64,000 nucleotides of DNA, from positions 186,001 through 250,000 of the forward strand of contig NZ_JARANV010000002.1 of NCBI RefSeq assembly GCF_029889845.1, in the 5' to 3' direction. A model generated the notes under the pieces. That model worked only from the letters and a program-made list of their open reading frames with translations. It did no database searches and was not told the origin of the DNA. This document shows, one piece after another, positions 58,179-64,000 of this stretch (within the stretch, counting starts at the first letter, position 1; every line of letters begins with the position of its first letter). This DNA is from Halomonas sp. 25-S5. Lineage in GTDB: Bacteria; Pseudomonadota; Gammaproteobacteria; Pseudomonadales; Halomonadaceae. Made by a program: the position numbers and the translations under genes.

Positions 58179-58706
58179 ATGTTGACCTCAAGACTCCCCG
58201 GTAGGGTCGAGCCTTACAAGCTCGTGGCCCGTGCCGAACACCTGGAAGGCCTGGTGGCGCTCGCCGAGATGGCGCGGCTTGCCGAGGAAGTCGGTGCCCA
58301 GTCCGGCGATGCCCGGATATGGCTGGATTTCGCCATCGACCCCCAGGGGCGACGGGAGATCCGTGGCCATCTGAAGGCCGAGCTGCAGCTGCCGTGCCGG
58401 CGCTGCCTGGAGCCCATGGTTCATCAGGTCGAGAGCGATTTCCGGCTGGGCATGATCACCAGTGACGCCCTGGCCGCGGAGTTGCCGAGCACCCATGAGC
58501 CGGTGCTGGTGGAAAACGAACAGCTGAATCTGCTGGCGGTGGTCGAGGATGAACTCATCCTCAGCCTGCCCCAGGGGGTTTACCACGACGAGGCCGAGTG
58601 TTCGGTCTCGCGCGACCAGCTGAACAGCGGGGAGGCGACCGATGCGTCGGCCAGCACCCCGGCGAGCCCTTTCGATGTGCTGCGGCAGATCAAGGGCAAA
58701 CCCTGA
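58179..58706 (+). CDS. yceD: YceD (DUF177) protein, 23S rRNA accumulation factor
   Basis: DUF177/YceD protein, linked to 23S rRNA accumulation in bacteria and plants. The 175-residue product has the N-terminal MLTSRLPGRVEPYKLVARAE, which aligns with Pseudomonas YceD, and the conserved LPCRRCLEPM Cys-x-x-Cys motif and EDELILSLP. The ATG lies about 10 bases after a strong -10, so the mRNA would be leaderless or nearly so, with no room for a ribosome site. rpmF follows after 32 bases, the universal partner. Confidence 0.92.
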   Translation: MLTSRLPGRVEPYKLVARAEHLEGLVALAEMARLAEEVGAQSGDARIWLDFAIDPQGRREIRGHLKAELQLPCRRCLEPMVHQVESDFRLGMITSDALAAELPSTHEPVLVENEQLNLLAVVEDELILSLPQGVYHDEAECSVSRDQLNSGEATDASASTPASPFDVLRQIKGKP

Positions 58707-58738
58707 TACATCCTCGTTTCACTCTGGAGTGACAACCC

Positions 58739-58909
58739 ATGGCAGTTCAAAAGAACCGCAAGACCCGTTCCAAGCGTGGCATGCGTCGCAGCCACGACGC
58801 CCTCACCGTTACGGCCCTGTCCCAGGACAAGGAGACTGGCACCACTCATCTGCGCCACCATGTGGCACCGGATGGTTATTACCGTGGCCGCAAGGTCGTC
58901 GAGGTCTGA
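58739..58909 (+). CDS. rpmF: 50S ribosomal protein L32
   Basis: The 56-residue L32 product begins [20 protein letters not shown] and ends [10 protein letters not shown], with the family motif [11 protein letters not shown]. The zinc-binding Cys residues of some L32 proteins are absent, as is usual in gammaproteobacteria. TGGAG lies 8 bases before the ATG. It stands between yceD and the fatty-acid genes, as in E. coli. Confidence 0.97.
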   Translation: MAVQKNRKTRSKRGMRRSHDALTVTALSQDKETGTTHLRHHVAPDGYYRGRKVVEV

Positions 58910-58947
58910 CGCGACGGCGTTCCGGGTGATAATGGCGGGTCGTTGAC

Positions 58948-60069
58948 GTGCGGATCGCCATCGATGCGATGGGCGGGGACCTCGGTCCCCGCCCGGCCGT
59001 CATGGGCTCCGCCGCGGCCGTCAGTGCCGATCCTGATCTCGAGCTGTGCCTGTTCGGCCCCGCCGGGCTGCTGGAAGACGAGATAGCCCGCCTGCCGCGG
59101 CAGCTTGCCGCGGCGGCGTCGCGTCTGCGGGTCAGCGATGCCCCGGCGGTTGTCCAGCAGTCCCAGCGACCCAGCGAGGCGCTGCGTCACGGGGGCGATA
59201 CCAGCATGGCCCGGATGCTCGACGGCGTCGCCGGCGGCGACGCCGTGGCCGGGGTCAGCGCCGGCAACACCGGGGCGCTGATGGCGCTGGCCCGGCGTGC
59301 CCTGGGCACGGTGGCGGGGATTCCCCGGCCGGCCATCAGCACCGCCATTCCCACCCGTGACCTGGGTCGCTGCTACCTGCTCGACCTGGGCGCCAACGTG
59401 GAGGCCAGTGCCGAGCGGCTGGTCGACTTCGCCCTGATGGGGGAGGTGATGGCGCGCCACGTCGACGGCCTCGTCGCGCCGCGGGTGGCGCTGCTCAATG
59501 TCGGTGTCGAGGGCACCAAGGGCACGCGCAGCGTGCGCGACGCCGATGCCTGGCTGCGCCGGCACCCCGACATCGCCTACCTGGGGTACGTGGAGGGCGA
59601 CGGGATCTTCACTGGCGCCGCCGACGTGGTGGTCTGTGATGGTTTCGTCGGCAATGCCGTGCTCAAGGCCAGCGAGGGCCTGACGCGGCTGCTGGTCGAG
59701 CGGGTCCAGGCGACCTTCGAGGCCCACTGGAGCAGCCGGCTGGTGGGGCTGCTCGCCCGTCCGGCGCTGCGTCGGCTCAAGGGCGAGCTCGATCCCGTGC
59801 GCTACAATGGCGCCAGCCTGCTGGGGCTGGCCGGGATCGTGATCAAGAGCCACGGCAGTGCCGATGCCACTGGCTTTCGCTATGCCGTGCAACGGGCGGT
59901 GAACGAAGTGAGGCGCGACCTGCCGAGCCGGCTGGCCGCGGAACTGGACCACCGCCGGTCCCCTGTCGACTCGGCCGTCCGCGGCCGAACCGAGAGCGGA
60001 TCCAGGCCCGACGGGCCGATCATGCCGGACGCGACCGGCATCGACGACAGTCAACAAGCGCAAAGGTGA
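58948..60069 (+). CDS. plsX: Phosphate acyltransferase PlsX
   Basis: Converts acyl-ACP to acyl-phosphate for phospholipid synthesis. The 373-residue product begins with a GTG start, [18 protein letters not shown], and has [43 protein letters not shown], and [17 protein letters not shown]. The tail after about residue 330 is longer than in E. coli and low in complexity. The stop falls just before the fabD start. Confidence 0.96.
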   Translation: MRIAIDAMGGDLGPRPAVMGSAAAVSADPDLELCLFGPAGLLEDEIARLPRQLAAAASRLRVSDAPAVVQQSQRPSEALRHGGDTSMARMLDGVAGGDAVAGVSAGNTGALMALARRALGTVAGIPRPAISTAIPTRDLGRCYLLDLGANVEASAERLVDFALMGEVMARHVDGLVAPRVALLNVGVEGTKGTRSVRDADAWLRRHPDIAYLGYVEGDGIFTGAADVVVCDGFVGNAVLKASEGLTRLLVERVQATFEAHWSSRLVGLLARPALRRLKGELDPVRYNGASLLGLAGIVIKSHGSADATGFRYAVQRAVNEVRRDLPSRLAAELDHRRSPVDSAVRGRTESGSRPDGPIMPDATGIDDSQQAQR

Positions 60070-60074
60070 TCGAC

Positions 60075-61046
60075 ATGACGCAACCCCTTGCCCTCATCTT
60101 TCCCGGGCAGGGCTCCCAGCAGATCGGCATGCTGCGCGAGCTGGCAGAGCGCTACAGCGTGGTGCGCACGACCTTCGAGGAAGCGGCCGATGCCCTCGGC
60201 TACGACCTCTGGCAGGTGGTGCAGGAGGGGCCGGCCGAGGCGCTCAATGCCACCGCCTGCACCCAGCCGGCACTGCTTGCCGCCAGCGTGGCGGTCTGGC
60301 GCGTCTGGCAGGAGCTCGAGGGGCCGCGCCCCGGGGCCATGGCCGGCCACAGCCTGGGCGAGTACAGCGCCCTGGTCTGTGCCGGGGCGCTGCCCTTCGC
60401 CCAGGGCGTGCGCCTGGTGAAGCTGCGCGGCGAGGCGATGCAGGCGGCCGTGCCCGCCGGCGAGGGCGCCATGGCGGCGATTCTCGGTCTCGCTGACGAG
60501 GCGGTGGAGCAGGCCTGTGCCCGGGTCGCCGACGGCGACGTGGTCGCTGCCGTCAACTACAATGCCCCGGGGCAGGTGGTGATCGCCGGCAGCAAGGCCG
60601 CCGTGGAGCGCGCCATCGCCGCCTGCCAGGAAGCCGGCGCCAAGCGCGCGATGCCGCTGCCGGTCTCGGTGCCGTCGCACTGCGAGCTGATGCGTCCGGC
60701 CGCCGAGCGCCTGGCGGCGGCCATGCAGGAGGTCGAGCTGCGCTCGCCGCGCTACACGGTGTTCCAGAACGTCGATGCCCAGGCCCATGCCGACGTGGCG
60801 ACCCTGCGCACCCGGCTGATCGAGCAGCTCTACCAGCCGGTGCGCTGGACCTCCTGCATCGAGGCGATGACCGCCCGCGGTGCCGAGGTGTACATCGAGT
60901 GCGGTCCGGGCAAGGTGCTCACCGGGCTCAACAAGCGAATCGCCAGAGGTAGCAAGGGGCTGGCGGTCAATGACCCGGACAGCCTCTCCGCGGCCCTCGA
61001 GCTGGCCAGGGATGCCGTCGGCCAGTCGCCGTCGGCCAATGGCTGA
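60075..61046 (+). CDS. fabD: Malonyl-CoA:ACP transacylase
   Basis: Loads malonyl onto ACP for fatty acid elongation. The 323-residue product has LALIFPGQGSQQIGML, the nucleophile elbow AGHSLGEYSALVCAG, and PVSVPSHCELM with the catalytic His. The ATG at 60075 has AAAGGTG 6 bases before it and matches the family; a GTG at 60066, overlapping the plsX stop, would add three residues but lacks a ribosome site. fabG follows after 33 bases. Confidence 0.96.
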   Translation: MTQPLALIFPGQGSQQIGMLRELAERYSVVRTTFEEAADALGYDLWQVVQEGPAEALNATACTQPALLAASVAVWRVWQELEGPRPGAMAGHSLGEYSALVCAGALPFAQGVRLVKLRGEAMQAAVPAGEGAMAAILGLADEAVEQACARVADGDVVAAVNYNAPGQVVIAGSKAAVERAIAACQEAGAKRAMPLPVSVPSHCELMRPAAERLAAAMQEVELRSPRYTVFQNVDAQAHADVATLRTRLIEQLYQPVRWTSCIEAMTARGAEVYIECGPGKVLTGLNKRIARGSKGLAVNDPDSLSAALELARDAVGQSPSANG

Positions 61047-61079
61047 ACCATCTCCCGGACGTAGACGGATAGAGAGACC

Positions 61080-61823
61080 ATGACAACCGAGCGTAGAGTC
61101 GCCCTCATCACCGGGGCCAGTCGCGGCATCGGCCGTGCCATCGCCCACGAGCTGGGCCGCCAGGGGCGTATCGTGATCGGTACCGCCACCACCGATGCCG
61201 GTGCCGAGCGCATCGGTGCCGACCTCGCGGACGCGGGGATCGAGGGGGCCGGTCGCCAGCTGGACGTCACCGACCAGGCTAGCGTCGATACGTTGGTCAA
61301 GGCGGTCACCGAGGCGTTCGGTGCCCCCACCATCCTGGTCAACAATGCCGGCATCACGCGCGACAACCTGTTGATGCGCATGAAGGAAGACGAGTGGGAC
61401 TCGGTGATCGACACCAACCTCAAGTCGGTCTATCGCGTCGGCAAGGCCTGCCTGCGCGGCATGACCCGGGCCCGTTTCGGCCGCATCGTCTCGATCAGTT
61501 CGGTGGTGGCCACCATGGGCAATCTCGGGCAGACCAACTATGCCGCCGCCAAGGCGGGCATGGAGGGTTTTACCCGGGCCCTGGCCCGTGAGGTTGCCTC
61601 GCGGGCGATTACCGTCAATGCGGTGGCGCCGGGTTTCATCGCCACCGACATGACCCAATCCTTGCCGGAGGAGCAGCACAAGGCGCTGCTCGGCCAGATT
61701 CCGCTGGCGCGGCTCGGCGAGCCCGAGGAGATCGCCGCGGCGGTGGGCTTCCTGACCGGCGACACGGCGGGTTATATCACCGGCGAGACCCTGCATGTCA
61801 ACGGTGGCATGAACATGCGTTGA
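61080..61823 (+). CDS. fabG: 3-oxoacyl-ACP reductase
   Basis: NADPH-dependent short-chain dehydrogenase that reduces 3-ketoacyl-ACP. The 247-residue product has the cofactor motif ALITGASRGIGRAIA, NNAGITRDNLLMRM, ISSVV with the catalytic Ser, YAAAKAGMEGF with Tyr and Lys, and a C-terminus ending LHVNGGMNMR typical of FabG. It is the last gene before the separate acpP promoter region. Confidence 0.97.
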   Translation: MTTERRVALITGASRGIGRAIAHELGRQGRIVIGTATTDAGAERIGADLADAGIEGAGRQLDVTDQASVDTLVKAVTEAFGAPTILVNNAGITRDNLLMRMKEDEWDSVIDTNLKSVYRVGKACLRGMTRARFGRIVSISSVVATMGNLGQTNYAAAKAGMEGFTRALAREVASRAITVNAVAPGFIATDMTQSLPEEQHKALLGQIPLARLGEPEEIAAAVGFLTGDTAGYITGETLHVNGGMNMR

Positions 61824-61826
61824 AGC

Positions 61827-61842
61827 CTCCGGGGGGAGGCGG
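61827..61842 (+). terminator. Hairpin after fabG
   Basis: GCCTCC and GGAGGC form a 6-base stem with loop GGGG just after the fabG stop. With no T-run it may only attenuate. Confidence 0.4.
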
Positions 61843-61869
61843 TTGCGCCGACCCGGGGGCGTCTATAAA
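61843..61869 (+). promoter_or_regulatory. Possible promoter of acpP
   Basis: TTGCGC (61843-61848) and TATAAA (61864-61869) with a short 15-base spacer, 87 bases before acpP. A separate promoter fits the high demand for ACP. Confidence 0.4.
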
Positions 61870-61955
61870 CTACCCCGCAGCTTCCGGCTAGCGGACCTGG
61901 ATCCTTAACGGCTGGTTTTCCGAACGGCCAATGTGAACGACTGGAGTACGTCATA

Positions 61956-62189
61956 ATGAGCACCATCGAAGAGCGCGTGAAGAAGGTTGTGGCCGAGCGT
62001 CTGAACGTCAAGGAAGAAGACATCCAGAACTCCTCTTCCTTCACCGAGGACCTCGGCGCCGATTCCCTGGATACCGTCGAGCTGGTGATGGCGCTCGAAG
62101 AGGAGTTCGACACCGAGATTCCCGACGAGGAAGCCGAGAAGATCACGACCGTTCAGGAAGCCATCGACTACGTCAACGCCCACCAGTAA
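61956..62189 (+). CDS. acpP: Acyl carrier protein
   Basis: Small acidic carrier of acyl chains on a 4'-phosphopantetheine arm. The 77-residue product has the attachment site [18 protein letters not shown], with Ser37 modified, and the usual four-helix layout. It is highly acidic, as in the family. Codon choice (many GAA and AAG codons in the gene) differs from its GC-rich neighbours, consistent with high expression. A perfect hairpin follows before fabF. Confidence 0.98.
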   Translation: MSTIEERVKKVVAERLNVKEEDIQNSSSFTEDLGADSLDTVELVMALEEEFDTEIPDEEAEKITTVQEAIDYVNAHQ

Positions 62190-62238
62190 GGTGGCGGTCG
62201 ATACCGCTTGCTGAGGCGTCCGGGGCCAGTGCCCCGTG

Positions 62239-62270
62239 GAGAGCCGTCCTGCCATGTCAGGACGGCTCTC
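62239..62270 (+). terminator. Hairpin between acpP and fabF
   Basis: GAGAGCCGTCCTG and CAGGACGGCTCTC form a perfect 13-base stem with loop CCATGT, without a T-run. A smaller hairpin (GGGGC-CAGT-GCCCC) lies just upstream. Confidence 0.65.
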
Positions 62271-62323
62271 GTGCTATGCGCGACAGGAACTTGCCGAGCC
62301 CGCACAGGTCGGGGAGACTCGGG

Positions 62324-62329
62324 TATAAT
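62324..62329 (+). promoter_or_regulatory. Consensus -10 box before fabF
   Basis: Perfect TATAAT 57 bases before the fabF ATG; no clear -35 at the usual distance. Confidence 0.4.
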
Positions 62330-62385
62330 GCGCGCAATGACGGCCCCGCGGGGTCGTGTCACCAAGGTTGTCTGGAGGAAAGCTG

Positions 62386-63624
62386 ATGGCTCGTAGAAGG
62401 GTTGTGGTGACCGGGCTGGGCCTGGTCACGCCGGTGGGGAATACCGTGGAGGAGAGCTGGGCCAGCATCCTGGCCGGCAAGAGCGGTGTCGCGCCCATCG
62501 AACACTTCGATGTCAGCGCCTTCAACACGCGCTTCGGCGGGTCGGTGAAGGACTTCGACATCAGCCCGTACCTCAATCCCAAGGAGGCCCGCAAGATGGA
62601 CCTCTTCATCCAGTACGGGATGGCCGCCGGTGCCCAGGCGATCCAGGATGCCGGGATCGAGTGTCACGACGGCAATGCCGATCGCATTGGCGTGGCCATC
62701 GGCTCGGGGATCGGTGGCCTGCCGATGATCGAGCACAACCACAATGCCTTGCTCAAGGGCGGGGCGCGGCGGATCTCACCCTTCTTCGTCCCGGGGTCGA
62801 TCATCAACATGATCTCCGGCAACCTGGCGATCCAGCACGGCTTCCGCGGGCCCAACATCGCCATCACCACGGCCTGTACCACCGGGACCCACAATATCGG
62901 CTACAGCGCGCGCACCATCGCCTACGGCGATGCCGACGTGATGGTCTGCGGCGGCGCCGAGATGGCGACCACGCCCCTGGGCCTGGGGGGCTTCTCGGCG
63001 GCCCGGGCGCTCTCCACGCGCAACGACGACCCGGCCGCGGCGAGTCGGCCCTGGGACCGCGACCGCGACGGCTTCGTGCTCTCCGATGGCGCCGGCGTGG
63101 TGGTGCTCGAGGAGTACGAGCAGGCGAAGGCCCGCGGGGCGACCCTCTATGCCGAGCTCACCGGCTTCGGCATGAGCGATGATGCCTACCACATGACCGC
63201 GCCGCCGGAAGACGGCCACGGTGCCGCCCGGTCCATGCGCAATGCCATCCGCGATGCCGGCATCGACCCCTCGGCCGTCGACTACATCAATGCCCACGGC
63301 ACCTCGACCGCGGCCGGCGACCTGGCCGAGAGTCGTGCCGTCGAGCAGGTGATGGGCGGGGCCGCGAAATCGGTGGCCGTCAGCTCCACCAAGTCGATGA
63401 TCGGCCACCTGCTGGGGGCCGCCGGTGCCGTCGAGGCGGTGTTCTGCGTGCTGGCCATCCGTGACCAGGTGGCACCGCCGACCATCAACCTGGACAACCC
63501 CCAGGAAGGCTGCAATCTCGATTACGTGCCCCACACGGCTCGCGAGATGAAGGTCGACGTCAGCCTGTCGAACTCCTTCGGCTTCGGCGGCACCAACGGC
63601 ACCCTGGTCTTCGTCAAGGTGTGA
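62386..63624 (+). CDS. fabF: 3-oxoacyl-ACP synthase II
   Basis: KAS II condensing enzyme of fatty acid elongation, important for unsaturated chain length control. The 412-residue product has [18 protein letters not shown], the nucleophile Cys in [13 protein letters not shown], the catalytic His residues in NAHGTST and [16 protein letters not shown], and the C-terminal [19 protein letters not shown] lies 8 bases before the ATG; the open frame upstream was not used. Confidence 0.97.
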   Translation: MARRRVVVTGLGLVTPVGNTVEESWASILAGKSGVAPIEHFDVSAFNTRFGGSVKDFDISPYLNPKEARKMDLFIQYGMAAGAQAIQDAGIECHDGNADRIGVAIGSGIGGLPMIEHNHNALLKGGARRISPFFVPGSIINMISGNLAIQHGFRGPNIAITTACTTGTHNIGYSARTIAYGDADVMVCGGAEMATTPLGLGGFSAARALSTRNDDPAAASRPWDRDRDGFVLSDGAGVVVLEEYEQAKARGATLYAELTGFGMSDDAYHMTAPPEDGHGAARSMRNAIRDAGIDPSAVDYINAHGTSTAAGDLAESRAVEQVMGGAAKSVAVSSTKSMIGHLLGAAGAVEAVFCVLAIRDQVAPPTINLDNPQEGCNLDYVPHTAREMKVDVSLSNSFGFGGTNGTLVFVKV

Positions 63625-63641
63625 GGCCGGAGGCGCGCCAG

Positions 63642-64000
63642 GTGGGAGCCGGGGGCTGGCCGCTGGACGATCGCGGCGTTGCCTATGGGGATGGTCTCTT
63701 CGAGACCGTGCTGGTGCGTGACGGTGCGCCGCGGCTGTGGGAGGCCCACCTGGCGCGCTTGGCGCGCGGCTGTCAGGTGCTGGGCTTGCCCATGCCGGCG
63801 GAGCATCGGCTCGCCGCCCCGCTGATTGATGCGCCACCGGGCCTGGCGGTGCTCAAACTGATGCTGACCCGGGGCAGCGGCGGGCGTGGCTATGCCTCTC
63901 CCGCGGCGCCCGCGCCCCGGCTGCGCTGGCAGCTGTCGCCCTTCGTCCCCGACACAGCTCGCTGGAAGGCGGGCGTGCGGGTCCGTCACTGTCGCCTGCG
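63642..64000 (+). CDS. pabC: Aminodeoxychorismate lyase, N-terminal part (3' end outside window)
   Basis: PLP enzyme that releases 4-aminobenzoate and pyruvate for folate synthesis. The 119 visible codons encode PLDDRGVAYGDGLFETVLV, WEAHLARLARGCQVLGLP and LKLMLTRGSGGRGY, typical of PabC. The catalytic Lys lies beyond the window. A GTG at 63642 has GGAGG 8 bases before it; a GTG at 63621, overlapping the fabF stop (GTGA), is the alternative. The position after fabF is the same as in E. coli and Pseudomonas. Confidence 0.92.
   Translation, partial: MGAGGWPLDDRGVAYGDGLFETVLVRDGAPRLWEAHLARLARGCQVLGLPMPAEHRLAAPLIDAPPGLAVLKLMLTRGSGGRGYASPAAPAPRLRWQLSPFVPDTARWKAGVRVRHCRL

Overview
The window is a chromosomal core-genome segment of a high-GC gammaproteobacterium, most likely a Halomonas-like member of the Halomonadaceae. 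The evidence is the GC-rich third codon positions, the protein sequences (SspA, LpxC, FtsZ, RNase E and others), and two gene blocks whose order closely follows Pseudomonas. It contains no phage, insertion sequence, CRISPR array, plasmid functions or secondary-metabolite cluster.

Layout. 1-14110: the end of hisD, a DegS/AlgW protease, a NIF3 protein, zapG, zapE, the rplM-rpsI ribosomal operon, petABC (cytochrome bc1), sspAB, and a leftward cell-envelope group (dolP, diaA, yraN, lpoA) diverging from rsmI. 14144-14509: RNase P RNA. 14562-32136: a complete division and cell wall (dcw) cluster, rsmH-ftsL-ftsI-murE-murF-mraY-murD-ftsW-murG-murC-ddl-ftsQ-ftsA-ftsZ-lpxC, without mraZ in front. 32233-38353: dciA, a small secreted ORF just before secA, secA, argJ and a MutT-ThiE fusion. 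38507-40598: agmatine catabolism genes aguB and aguA. 40751-51768: a lipoprotein and LPS export block (lolC/F, lolD, DUF2062, comEC, exbB, exbD, msbA, lpxK, a Trm112-like gene, kdsB, a ptpA remnant, murB). 51857-54799: rne, leftward, with a long leader. 55364-64000: rluC, a HAD hydrolase, an S49 peptidase, then yceD-rpmF-plsX-fabD-fabG-acpP-fabF-pabC, cut by the window edge.

How the genes work together. Most of the window makes or exports the envelope: peptidoglycan precursors and septum (mur/fts), lipid A and Kdo (lpxC, lpxK, kdsB, msbA), lipoproteins (lol), fatty acids (plsX, fab, acpP), and the Sec motor. Many adjacent stops and starts overlap (ATGA, GTGA, TTGA, TGATG), which suggests translational coupling.

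Points that stand out: (1) a 119-codon ORF between lpxC and secA with a signal peptide and a C-terminal Arg-Arg-Gly-Pro-Pro, whose codons can pair with the secA leader, a candidate SecM-like secretion monitor; (2) a ptpA gene cut to 33 codons between kdsB and murB; (3) a family of intergenic elements built from 7-base units, two of which flank terminator hairpins; (4) a perfect 20-base palindrome abutting a consensus -10 before ftsA; (5) an apparently near-leaderless yceD-rpmF-fab transcript; (6) a roughly 460-base rne leader. Starts were chosen by family N-terminus, Shine-Dalgarno spacing and overlap with the previous gene. All functions are inferred from sequence.
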